Origin: Iris pallida
Taxonomy: Eukaryota; Streptophyta; Magnoliopsida; Asparagales; Iridaceae
Direction: 5' to 3'
Assembly (NCBI GenBank): GCA_029216955.1
Contig: JANAVB010015600.1
Span: 33,677,832-33,741,831, forward strand
DNA length: 64,000 bases
Shown here: positions 1 to 14,258 of the stretch, piece by piece
Position numbering within the stretch: position 1 is the first letter of the stretch
Layout: every line of letters starts with the position of its first letter
Notes under the pieces: generated by a model
Told to the model about the DNA's origin: nothing
Seen by the model: only the letters and a program-made list of their open reading frames with translations
The model's database searches: none
Program-made: the position numbers and the translations under genes

Positions 1-645
1 TGATCATGAGAGGCTGATCACTAGTGTTGGCTTGAACTCGATTTTTGACTGGAATTCTCACAGATTCATCAGACGTAGCTTGAGTTCTTCCTTCGAATTT
101 AATCACCAAAGGTTCATCATTGACAGGTTGGGGTCAAATCCTACCTTTAATATTAATCTTCAAAGGTTGATCTTCTGAAGGTGATTGGTCTTCTGAGGGC
201 GATTGATCTTCTGAAGGCGATCGATCTTCAGCCATATCAGATATTTCCTTCACATGCTCCTGTGTATAAAGTATTGAATCAGAGAAATAGGTTTCAACAC
301 CTTTAAAAGGATTGAGATCTGCAAATTCAGTCTTTACAGTCCCCTGAGAATCCACATATTTGAAGCATTGGTGGAGAGTTGAAGGTACAATGTTATGCTC
401 ATGTATCCATGGTCTTCCGAGAAGAATATTATAAGATACATCTGAATTGATAACATAGAAGGTTGCCATGGTTCGAAGATCACCTATTTGAATTTTCAGA
501 CGAATTTTCTCCAATGGTTTACTCCTTCCAGAATTAAAACCAACAATTGTCGTACTAGTGTAAGTCAACTCACTAGTAGGAATCCTTAATGGTCTTAGCA
601 TACTCTGAAGAATAATGCTAATGGAAGACCCAGGATCGATGTAGA
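1..645 (-). pseudogene. Element A retropepsin core and basic repeat linker
   Basis: The frame encodes a Ty3/gypsy aspartic protease, which normally cleaves the Gag-Pol polyprotein inside virus-like particles. The active-site motif appears as DPGSS instead of D-S/T-G-S. The serine-to-proline change in the catalytic triad predicts an inactive enzyme. Downstream are the flap region and ILLGRPWIH, typical of plant Tat elements. After the core comes an acidic repeat, SPSEDQ three times, then a basic linker with degenerate PLKI-x-x-KGR units. A TGA at about 131-133 breaks the frame, which is otherwise open to position 1. The closest relative in the window is G's protease (59804-60211), which keeps DSGSS. 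Confidence 0.85.
166..232 (-). repeat. 18-bp tandem repeat coding SPSEDQ
   Basis: Three to four copies of an 18-bp unit (core gattgatcttctgaaggc on the plus strand) encode repeated SPSEDQ in A's post-protease linker. The unit is a whole number of codons, so copy number can change without shifting the frame. Confidence 0.8.
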
Positions 646-2665
646 TGTAGTGTCCCATCCCGCTCAGTCAATCGGAGGAATCGAAACGCCGATGGCGTTC
701 GGACTTAGCCTTGCAACGGCTGCTCGAAGACATCGCTCGGTCGAGGCGACCCCTCGCTCAGGTGGGGTAGTTTCGGTAAACTTGCCTCATCTTTGCCTTC
801 ACATAATAAATCATATATTTTCAACTTGCACAAGTAGGCTTGATAATAAAAGAGACGAATCTACATAGCTAAAGGGAGTAATCCCGAAGGATCGAATTGA
901 GTTAGAATATGGAAAGGTCCAACGGTCGGCTTAGAGTTGGTGCACGGCGTGCTTTGAAAATGACACTCGATCCTTCGTCCCGTGGCATGGGAGAAGGAAA
1001 GTTGGTATTCGCCGAAATGCTAAGAGTTAGACAAATTCATACGCGTCGCCCGCAGAAATGCTTCATAAAGCATGCACGATCTCATCGCCCAAGGTGTAGC
1101 ATAGCCTCTGCTCGTCCGACGGGTTAAGTTGTATTGCACCACTTGCGGCATAAGTCTAGGCACCCCAAATAACTTGGTTGTTCAAGTCGATTGCGTGCAC
1201 GGCACGTTCCCACGATGCAAGGCTTGACACAGCCTTTACTCGTCAAGTTGTTGCAAAAGTAAGTTAGACAAGTTATGTTAAGCTATCAGGAGTAGTAGCA
1301 AGCACGATCCTACAAGTTCTATGGCTGGATGTATCCACATAGTCTTACAGTCTCAAGGCCCGTCATATAGAGTATGACTTGGGCGGTGGTGTCGCATGGG
1401 CTTAAGGCACGATGCACGGAAGTGTTTAAGGCATAAACTACAGTTGATTCGAGGAGTTTTAGAGAAAGGACTATCAAATAGGCATTGAGTTGAATAAAAT
1501 AATATGGTAACATGGAAAGAACACTCATGGCTACAGGTCGGCGAGGCAGTCTAAGAAGAAAAGAAGTATGCTCGCGGCTACAGGTCGGCGAGGCCTCGCG
1601 GCTATAGGTCGGCGAGGCGGTCTCAGAAGAAAGAAGTAGCATGACTGTGTGAGACGTCAGTTTGAGTCGAGTCTTGCATGGTCATGGACAACTTGTCGAC
1701 AAGGTGGGTCGTTTTCCTGTACGGCAACCCGGCGGCCACGGGACCGTTGCGGCAGTCGATTGGAAACGAGTAATTAGCTGTGCTTTGCACGGGTTAGCCG
1801 GAGACTTGCAGCGGGGCTAGCTACCTTGCACTGAAAGGGCACCCGTCTAACAAAAGCTAGAGGAGTCCATGATGGCTCTGGGAGTTAGTGACCAAATCAT
1901 ATAGTTGAGTCGGCATGGCGGCAATCCGTGTGTGTGCTTTTGGATTGAGTTGAGTTGTTGCATGTGTGTACAGTTAGAATGCAAATGTTTGGGCTTAAGA
2001 ATGGTTACAACGTAGGCGACGTGCTTCGGCACGAGATGTGGCGTCGAGTCTTGCGTTGTCGGCATATAAGTTGCATAAGTTGGTTGAGTTGTTTGAGTTT
2101 AAGTCGGAAAACCACCGCAAGGCAAAGTCGGTCGAGTGACACTTAGCCAGAAGTCTTGATTTGGGTCAGTTGGTGATCAAAGTAGGACAGGCTGCGAGGC
2201 GGCAAGGGCCGTGAGGCGGCGATATGAATGAGTCTTATTGAGTTGCGAGGCACGGCCTCAACAAGGATTTGTATCATGGTCACACAAAAATGGAGCCTCA
2301 TCGCGCAGTTGCGTCTCTGATTATGGATGTAAGGCAAACACGACTCGATAGGTTAACGAATTGTTTCAAGCACGGGATGGTCTGGAGACATAAAATAGGC
2401 CGAGGCGACGGTCCTAAAACTGATCCTAAGGCAAGACTAGAAAGAAAATTGATAAAAGAGGACTATGTTGCACAAAGTAAATTAACGTGTTAGTTTCGTA
2501 AGGGTGAGCGAGGAGCTTATTCCACCAGTACAGTTGAGTACTGACACCCATATAGTTTACATGTGCAGGCTCAAGTAGAAGTTCGTGGCACGGAGCTCGC
2601 TTGGATGCGTCGAGGCACGGAGTTCCTTGGCGATTCGAAGTACGCAGCCGCATGGAGTAAAGACT

Positions 2666-2671
2666 TATATA
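2666..2671 (+). promoter_or_regulatory. Candidate TATA box in L 5' LTR
   Basis: TATATA lies in the context acttatataggac. It is about 160 bp upstream of an AATAAA at 2830-2835, an arrangement expected for U3-R. The right LTR has tatac here, so the box has decayed in that copy. Confidence 0.45.
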
Positions 2672-2829
2672 GGACATAATGTATGGACGTCGCCTTCCGA
2701 AGCATCCGCTGGCTCAAGACATGTATTGAGAGATAAGAGAGAGCTGAGTGACTTGTAATGTGAGATGAGTGAGCTTGAGATACTTGTAATCTTGGCCTTG
2801 TGCCCCAATATAACCGTTGTTTTAATATC

Positions 2830-2835
2830 AATAAA
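2830..2835 (+). terminator. Candidate polyadenylation signal in L LTR
   Basis: AATAAA occurs in the context atcaataaagagc and is preserved in the right LTR at 7742-7747, where it would serve 3' end formation of the genomic transcript. Confidence 0.45.
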
Positions 2836-3035
2836 GAGCTTCTTTGAATAACTTGCGTCTGTTCTAAATTTCTGCTGCTATGATTCAATGTCTCTGCATG
2901 GAATTCTGTGCGACGACCCCGTCGCAACCGCTAAAATCGACCGTTATGGAACCCGTCTTGCACGAGCGCAATCTAGGCTCGTACGGCATCACGCCTTTGC
3001 GAGGAAGATCGCTCCTATGGGAGCGGGGCGTGACA

Positions 3036-5574
3036 TAATGCTATCAGAGCACGGCTTTACGTCCTTGGACTATCGATTGAATTCTTTAACTCCGTTATTT
3101 CTACAAACTCTGAATGTTGATTCTGTATATTGATATCGTTGGTGCTCTCTCTCTCAAATGTCCTACGGAATATCCATATAATAAGTCTAACTATTTTGTA
3201 AAACATAGGAGAACAGTTTTTGCCAAAACAAAAAGATGGTTCGCGTAAGCACGGTTGACTAAGTCGGGCTGGACATATACACCAAGGATTTACGTCGACC
3301 TTAGAAGAGTCGAGTGTAGGATTCGAATTGTTTCGGACAAGAATGAGTTGAACTCGATTGAGTAAATGTGGGATGACTGTCGATAGGGGTGCTATCGAGC
3401 GACGGTATCATCGATGCGATATAGATGAGCGTGCTTAGAATTAGAGGAATGGTTCGAACGAGATTCAAAGAAGTCGATTTTGATTCGAATGATAGTTTTG
3501 AGGATTTGTTGAATGACTTCATCCCTGAGTGGTGTATGCGATAGCCTCAGGGATATCGATCGATCGATTGAGGATTCGGGGTGTCGATGAGTCTCTCAGC
3601 AAGCGTCGTACATATACAAAGCCTTAGAGTGAGTGAGTTGTTGTCTTGAAGATTGATAAGTTGATTCAAATAATCTAGGAATTGACGCGCACGAAACGTG
3701 CACGGGATTGAGGATTACGCGAGTATGAAACACGAAAATGATTGAGTAGATAAATCAAATTGAGGAAAAGTTAAGGTGTGCGAATGGATGAGTTGATCGA
3801 GAAAATTGATACGGATCGTATACGAAAAATTAGCACAACGGGGAGATAGCGTGCATGAAAAGTTGAATTTTGAAGTTATGCAATGACTCTAAGGATTGGA
3901 ATGGATGTCGTTCGACGATTGAGTTAGCAAAGGACGATGCGAATTGAGGAAATACGTTGGTCGATGATTTACGGTAGACGGACGAATATACGTAATTTCG
4001 GATTTGAACAAATTGATCTTGTGAATGATTCAAAGGATAATGATCGAACTTGAATTGAATGTCGAGGAGATTATCCATTCGGGCGATAGCATCATTCGCA
4101 CGACTCAAAATTGGTTGCAAAGGAAGATCGTCAGGTTACGCATATCGTCGATGGTATTGAGGCGTATCAGAGATCGATATGCGATAACTCGGGGGTACTC
4201 TGACTCAGCAAATGACGATCGTACAAGTATTATTGTTCAGTTGGATGCAATACTTAGGATTTTGATTGAGATGAATGTTGGATGAAAATGATCGTGTCTC
4301 GATGGTTACGCGGATAACCACAACATCGACGATCTTCTCTTGCGCGAGCGCAACTCCAGCCTCGCACATACGTCGCATCGGATTTATGGCGATCGTTCCG
4401 CGTGAGCGCTGACATGGTGATTCATGTCGGGGAAATGATCAAACTCGAAAAATTAGGATGCGACAACTTTGATTGTCTCGACTTGTCGGTTTGATGCAAA
4501 GGAAAATTCGAGGATATTTAGACTTGCGATTGATGCATGAAATAAACTTGAGGATTGAGTAGTTCCAATTCGCGCAGCGAGAATGAATTAGTCTAGACAC
4601 AAAATAAGAGTTACGTCCCAATGATAATGATTATCTTGCGGGAGCGTGCATGGTGATTCGTGCCCACCGTAGATAATCTGACTCGCGTGAGATCGGGGTG
4701 CAACGTATTGTTAAGACAGACTACCTTGTGAATCGATTGCGTGAATTGGAATAGATGACTTAGGGAATGTGGAATATAAAATTTTGGTTAGCGATAATTT
4801 GTGTCATAGCGTGTTTGATTCGAGAAGGATTGATAGGCAAATTATGTTGAACGTGTTCGAAGAGATAGACTATGCGAAGATGGTTTGTTGAACGAGCAAT
4901 ATTGAGATATCGTAGAATTAGTTGAACATAAGTTGTTGTAGGATGGCTTTGCTGAACGACTCGGACCCCGCACGACGAATATTGGGATGTGCATAGGGAA
5001 TCGATGCTTGATGTTTAAAAATCGGAGTGATGCGAGCTTGGGTAGAAAACCCCGTATTATCAACTTGGTTTGACCTTAGGATGGGGTCAGTGTTGATATT
5101 ATTATTTGGGAACTATGATTCCAATACTGACGGAAAGACATAGCCTAGCGGTTAGGCAGACGTTCGAGTGCAGAGTGGTAGGATTTGTGGAGGCACCACT
5201 CGCGGGTATCGGTTGACATACACGTATATCAGGGACGCCCGAATATGTGTACGATCCGACTCGAGTGGTGATAGGGGGATTCTCTATCACGAGGCTTGGT
5301 TGAAATGCATATATTTTGGAGACGCCTGAAATGTGTGCACGATCCAAACTAAGTGATACGTTGAATCAGGTGAGACTTGAGGAATGGAAAAGTATCGAGG
5401 ATTTTGAGATCTTAAGTTTTGAAGAAAGGATTGAGGGTATCACGAGCGTGGCTCAGATTTGAGAAATGCATAGGAGAAATGTGTACGAGAAATGTAGGAT
5501 GTTGAGTCGAGTGATAAGTCGATAAGTATACTCAGTTAGTTTCGAGGACAAAACTTTTTCTGAGTGGTGTATGA
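3036..5574 (+). other. Coding-free interior of element L
   Basis: No reading frame here resembles a retrotransposon protein, and the longest open frames (under 100 codons) look random. The segment contains repeated phrases such as a block near 5225-5270 that recurs at 5320-5355 (gacgcc-gaa-tgtg-acgatcc). It ends with ttcgaggacaaaactttttctgagtggtgta (5541-5571), a diverged form of the motif found before the right LTRs of B, C and D. I see no gene. Confidence 0.7.
3039..3050 (+). other. Primer binding site of L (initiator tRNA-Met type)
   Basis: The sequence tgctatcagagc starts three bases after the LTR end. It differs at one base from TGGTATCAGAGC, the usual plant primer site complementary to the 3' end of initiator tRNA-Met. 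This fixes L's orientation as plus. Confidence 0.75.
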
Positions 5575-7948
5575 TGTAGTACCCCGTCCCGCTCAGTCAA
5601 TCGGAGGAATCGAAACGCCGACGGCGTTCGGACTTAGCCGTGCAACGGCTGCTCGAAGACATCGTTCGGTCGAGGTGACCGCTCGCTCAGGTGGGGTAGT
5701 TTCGGTGAACTTGCCTCATCTTTTCCTTCACATAATAAATTGCATGTTTTCAACTTGGACAAGTAGGCTTGATAATAAAAGAGACGAATCCACATAGCTA
5801 AAGGGAGTAATCCCGAAGGGTCGAATTGAGTTAGAATATGGAAAGGTCCAACAGTCGGCTTAGAGTTGGTGTACGGCGTGCTTTGAAAATGACACTCGAT
5901 CCTTCGTCCCGTGGCTTGGGAGAAGAAAAGTTGGTATTCGCCGCAAAGCTAAGAGTTAGCCAAATTCATAGGCGTCGCCCGCACAAATGCTTCATAAAGC
6001 ATGTACGATCTCATCGCCCAAGGTGTAGCATAGCCTCTGCCCGCCCGACGGGTTAAGTTGTATTGTACGACTTGCGGCATAAGTCTAGGTACCCCAAATA
6101 ATTTGGTTGTTCAAGTCGATCGCGTGCACGACATGTTCCTACGACGCAAGGCTTGACGCAGTCTTTACTCGTCAAGTTGTTGCAAAAGTAAGTTAGGCAA
6201 GTTACGTTAAGCTATCAGGAGTGGTAGCAAGTATGATCCTATGAGTTCTACGACTGGGTGTATCCACATAGTCTTACAGTCTCAAGGCCCGTCATATAGA
6301 GTATGACTTGGGCGGTGGTGTCGCATGGGCTTAAGGCACGATGCACGGAAGTGTTTCAGGCATAAACCACGGTTGATTCGAGGAGTTTTAGAGAAAGGAC
6401 TATCAAATAGGCATTTAGTTGAATAAAATAATATGGTAACATGGAAAGAACACTCGTGACTACAGGTCGGCGAGGCGGTCTAAGAAGAAAAGAAGTATGC
6501 TCGCGGCTACAGGTCGGCGAGGCCTCGCGGCTATAGGTCGGCGAGGCGGTCTCAGAAGAAAGAAGTAGCATGACTATGTGAGACGTCAGTTTGAGTCGAG
6601 TCTTGCACGGTCATGGACAACTTGTCGACAAGGTGGGTCATTTTCCTGTACGGCAACCCGGCGGCCACGGGACCGTTGCGGCCGTCGATTGGAAACGAGT
6701 AATTAGCTGTGCTTTGCACGGGTTAGCCGGAGACTTGCAGCGGGGCTAGCTACCTTACGCTGAAAGGGCACCCATCTAACAAAAGCTAGAGGAGTCCATG
6801 ATGGCTCTGGGAGTTAGTGACCAAATCATATAGTTGAGTCGGCATGGCGGCAATCCGCGTGTGTGCTTTTGGATTGAGTTGAGTTGTTGCATGTATGTAC
6901 AGTTAGAATACAAATGTTTGGGCTTAAGAATAGTTACAACGTAGGCGACGTGCTTCGGCACGAGATGTGGCATCGAGTCTTGAGTTTTCGGCATATAAGT
7001 TGCATAAGTTGGTTGAGTTATTTGAGTTTAAGTCGAGAAACCGCCGCAAGGCAAAGTCGGTCGAGTGACACTTAGCCAGAAGTCTTGATTTGGGTCAGTT
7101 GGTGATCAAAGTAGCACGGGCTGCGAGGCGGCGATATGAATGAGTCTTATTGAGTTACGAGGCACGGCCTCAACAAGGATTTGTAGCACGGTCACACGGA
7201 AGTGGAGCCTCATCGCGTAGTTGCGTCTCTGATTATGGCCGTAAGGCAAACACGACTCGATAGGTTAACGAATTATTTCAAGCACGGGATGGTCTGGAGA
7301 CATAAAATAAGCTGAGGCGTCGGTCCTAAAACTGATCCTAAGGCAAGACTAGAAAGACAATTGATAAGAGGGGACTATGTTGCACAAAGTAAATTAACGT
7401 GTTGGTTTCGTATGGGTGAGCGAAGAGCTCATTCTACCAGTATAGTTGAGTACTGACACCCATATAGTTTACATGTGCAGGCACAGGTAGAGGCTCGTAG
7501 CGCGGAGCTCGCTTGGATGCGTCGAGGCACGGAGTTCCTTGGCGATTCGAAGCGTACGGCCGCATGGAGTAAAGACTTATACAGGACATAATGTATGAAC
7601 GTCACCTTTTGAAGCATCCGCTGGCTCGAGACATGTATTGAGAGATGAGAGAGAGCTGAGTGACTTGTAATATAAGATGAGTGAGCTTGAGAGACTTATA
7701 ATCTTGGCCTTGCGCCCCAATGTAACCGTTGTTTTAATATCAATAAAGAGCTTCTTTGAATAACTTGAGTCTGTTCTAAATTTCCGCTGCTATGATTCAA
7801 TGTCTCTGCATGGGACTTCTGTGCGACGACCCCGTCGTAGCCGCTGAAATCGGCCGTTATGGAACCCGCCTTGCACGAGCGCAATCTAGGCTCGTACGGC
7901 ATCACGCCTTAGCGAGGACGATCGCTCCTTCGAGAGCAGGACATGACA
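5575..7948 (+). repeat. 3' LTR of element L
   Basis: This 2374-bp copy of 646-3035 begins TGTAGTACCCCG and ends ACATGACA. It lacks the short duplicated segment seen in the left copy near 2200. The polyadenylation signal at 7742-7747 is intact. Confidence 0.88.
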
Positions 7949-7953
7949 GTAAA

Positions 7954-8854
7954 TCCTGTCAATCTCGGTAGAATCAATATACCCTATGTAACACAGAGGT
8001 CTATCATGTCGATTATACTTCAACAGCATATCCTCTTGTGTGAAAGTAATGTTAGGAATTGATTCCATTACACTGTGGCATTGGGGACACGACACCGGTG
8101 TATTGTCAGGACTTTTGAGCTGAACTAAGCATGAATATGCTTGTAGCAAAGCTTCACTCAAAGCTTCTCGACTTTCTTTAGATAGACGAAGTAACTCAAA
8201 GCTGGAAAGTCTAGCCGGAGTATTAGCTAATTGGGCTAGAATGTCAAACTTATAGGGTTTCATCAACCCTTAATTTGAACCAGATTTCAGCGGAACGTCG
8301 AAATGTACTGCCTTCTATTTTCCTTTTCCAACCACTGGAGGTTTAGAAGGTCTTACTTCGGCAGGAATAGAAGATGACTGAGTCGGTAGTGTTTCAGCGA
8401 CGTCATCCGCTTCTTTGGAAGTTCCCCCATAATGTTTGTGGTAGTCTTTTCCAGACCTTGTACCAGCAAAAGCCTCTTCTTCAGACCCAGGAGAATGAAG
8501 TACCATATTACAGGATTTAGCCTTCTTTCCCTTAGTCTTCGTCTTATGGGGATTTTTATGAGGGACCTCAAATCCCAATTCGAAGGAGGATTTCTGACCT
8601 TGAATTTGCAAAGGGACTTGCATACCTTTACAATTGTTCAAGCCTTCCGCTTTTTGAAAGTCATAGCCCATCTTTTTTATGAGATGGACCGATTGTTGAC
8701 TGTACATGTGAATGGGTAGTGGACTTTCAACAGACATTCCAACAGATAAAGAAGGAATGGGGCCCCCTGTAGTCGCAAGGGTAGAAACATTCGGTACAGG
8801 AGGTAAGATCCCAACCGGAGCTTTCTCATAGGCAGCAAAAACTTGTTGAGCCCT
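7954..8854 (-). pseudogene. Element A polyprotein: G-patch-like segment and protease N-terminal region
   Basis: This continues A's polyprotein. The upstream part (8315-8854) contains KKMGYDFQKAEGLN followed by GKGMQVPLQIQG-like residues. These resemble a G-patch, a glycine-rich nucleic-acid-binding motif known beside proteases in several retroelements. A lysine-rich motif, KTKGKKAKSCNM, follows. After in-frame stops near 8270-8320, the second part (7954-8266) carries the conserved CPQCHS and IPNITFTQ leader that also precedes protease in G. The frame runs directly into the protease motif on the far side of L. Element B cuts it at 8855. Confidence 0.75.
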
Positions 8855-9507
8855 TGTCACCTTCAGTTTTCGTTATACGTATTTCGGTATACGTGTACGT
8901 ATCTCGGACCCCTATTTCGACTTGTCCGGCTAGCTAGTCTTGGGTTTTTGTATTAGCATGGGTTAGTTGGCATTTTATGGCTCGTATGGTCTATTCTGGC
9001 TTGGACATGCATCGGGTTCGGTTGGGTTCGGCTGGTTTGGCTTGGTTTGGGTTAGTATGCAAACCCCTACCTACCACCATCCCTCATTTATTAATCCAAC
9101 AACCCTTCTCTCTCTTCATTTATTTCTCATTACTACTCTTCTTCTTCTTCTTCATTTCTCCACCGACCACCCCAGTAGGCAAGTGCAACTTGCTTTCACT
9201 TGAGAACCCATTTTGATGGTTCTAACGGCTTCTTAGCATGATTATTAACTACTTTAGAACTCGAAGATTTTCATTTTGGTGCATGGATTTTTGTAGATCT
9301 AGATTTTTAGTATTTTTGATCCTCATGGTTTTGATCTTCTAAACTTGGCTGTTTTCAAAAATAGAGAGTTCCATGTGGTGGGAGTTTCAATTTTACATAA
9401 GTTTGGCTTTTGAATGGCTGGACTTCATCAAGTCTTGGCCGAGATTGGGATTCTTGAGTTTTTCAGTACTATGGCTGCTTGTCTCGGCCTTGGGGGAGAA
9501 GACGAGC

Positions 9508-9665
9508 CCTTTACGCACACGTTCATACGTGCTCGTGTACTGACTTTCCTTTACGCCTACGTTTTACGTGCCAGCATAGTATTTTTCCTCCTTTACGCAC
9601 ACGTTTTTACGTGCCTGCGTAGTGTTTCCTTTTTTACGTACACACATTGCGTGCCAGCGTAACCC
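9508..9665 (+). repeat. CpG-rich tandem repeats with internal inverted symmetry (B LTR)
   Basis: Units of roughly 40-45 bp start with tttacgc-acg and end in acgtgcc-gcgta. The two halves of each unit are nearly complementary, so each could fold back on itself. The same array lies in the 3' LTR at about 35938-36095. Confidence 0.7.
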
Positions 9666-9707
9666 GTTCTACGTCGAGCTCATTCGAGCTCTACATAAGG
9701 GGCTACT

Positions 9708-9935
9708 CCCGTTCGCGTAGACTCTCGCTCAGACTCTCGCGTGCGTAGAGTCTCGCTCAGACGCTCGCGTGCGTAGAGTCCCGCTCGAGTGCTTGCTCGC
9801 ATAGAGGGCTGCTCGCGTAGGGTGATTGCTCGCGTAGAGGGGTCCTTCCTCGGTCTTGCTTGCGTAAAGCCATTTTTACGCTCGGGGCCCCTAGCCTAGC
9901 GTAGTTTCTCTCGCGTAGAGGCTTTGAGCCCCTAT
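9708..9935 (+). repeat. CGCGTAGAG-type tandem repeats (B LTR)
   Basis: Many copies of a short unit around ctcgcgtgcgtagagtct form a second CpG-dense array. The counterpart at about 36135-36380 differs in copy number and order, as expected of an unstable tandem array. Confidence 0.7.
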
Positions 9936-10976
9936 GTGCACCCATTTGCTTTATTTCTTGTACCTCTTGTCATGAGCTTGATAACCATGAATTGATTAAT
10001 GTGACTGGACTAATAATTGTACATGGCATGGTATGGCAAGTAACTGAATGACATGGCATGACATGACTAGTAAGCATGATAGAAACTATTGAATGTTGTT
10101 GCGACGGCTAGGATGACATGACAAAAATGAATGGCCTGGACACCGTGGACGATTGTGTTTGTACAAATGAACCAGTATTGTTTCACATCATGTCAAGGAC
10201 AGGGACCCCTGAGTACCACGGTCAGGGGTACCTACCGATATTGACTAAGGCTAATAACTAGAATAATCCAGTAGTCATGAAGAGATTTTCCAGCTACAGG
10301 CAATTTCGTTATCTGGGTGCCCCATCCTGGGATTTGTAGCCTGCCATCGAGTAGGGCACATTTCCAGCACACTGTCATGTGTTGCACCCTTCAAGCTACT
10401 TAAGGGTACATGTATTTCCTGGACGATGTACCCACATGAATTCAACCCTTAATTACGTCCGGATAACCTGGAGGGTCTGCAGGGCTTGTCTGTCGAATAA
10501 TCTTAGTACATCTTACTAGTAACTAGGCCTGTGATAACCCTAATTAGTTAATGTATTAAGCCGTACTCATTACTTGGCCGTGATTGATTGGATGGAGTCT
10601 AACCCAATCTAGTCTTGTCCTGATCCTGTACAATATTGTTACATGACCTGATTGCTTATGCTTTTACTTTATCGATAAATAGTGGAAAACCAAGTTTCGT
10701 TCAGACGAAGGATTACAACCCCAGTCCATGTTTGGTTTAAGGGTTGTAACTTGGTTATCTGAATAGTCACATGGTTATCTCATCGTATATCATCATGATT
10801 TTCAATATTTCCAGTCATTTATTATATAATTATGTTCTTGTGCTAATTGCTGGTTTTGGTTCTTAAGTGAAGCCTCTTTTGTGGCACTTGCTCTTTCTGG
10901 GATCTGACCCAGCTGGTTTTGTATGGCCAAATACCGGAGCAGCTCCAGAGGATCTCCCTATCTTTCAGCCAGATGG

Positions 10977-14258
<3,282 letters not shown>

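Larger units (their letters stand above)
646..3035 (+). repeat. 5' LTR of element L
   Basis: This 2390-bp direct repeat matches 5575-7948 along its whole length with scattered substitutions. It carries three near copies of a 19-bp unit, ggctacaggtcggcgaggc, at 1529-1547, 1576-1594 and 1600-1618. Relative to the right copy it has a short extra segment near 2195-2215, where a 'gaggcggc' repeat is duplicated. Its end holds a small hairpin, cgctcc-tatg-ggagcg, near 3010-3026. Short open frames in it are not protein-like. Confidence 0.88.
646..7948 (+). mobile_element. Element L: large non-autonomous LTR retrotransposon (LARD-like)
   Basis: The element has two long LTRs (646-3035 and 5575-7948) beginning TGTAG and ending TGACA. 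It is flanked by the 5-bp duplication GTAGA (641-645) / GTAAA (7949-7953), one base diverged. An initiator-Met-type primer site follows the left LTR, and a chromovirus-like motif precedes the right LTR. The 2.5-kb interior has no gag, protease, reverse transcriptase or integrase. This matches large retrotransposon derivatives, which depend on proteins from other elements. It interrupts the protease active-site region of element A. Confidence 0.88.
8855..10976 (+). repeat. 5' LTR of B, first part
   Basis: This 2122-bp segment matches the 3' LTR at 26232-26600 and 35655-37430, and continues after element C at 20734. Both copies carry CpG-rich tandem repeats in the middle. Short serine/phenylalanine-rich frames near 8967-9216 come from pyrimidine tracts and are not proteins. 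Confidence 0.88.

Noticed and set aside
4025..4285. 86-codon frame in L's interior with an isoleucine-rich sequence
   Set aside because: It is isolated, overlaps another frame on the opposite strand and has no recognisable domain.
8967..9216. Overlapping frames with Trp/Gly-rich starts, repeated at 26330-26593
   Set aside because: They come from low-complexity ggtttgg/cttctt runs in B's LTR and occur in two frames at once.
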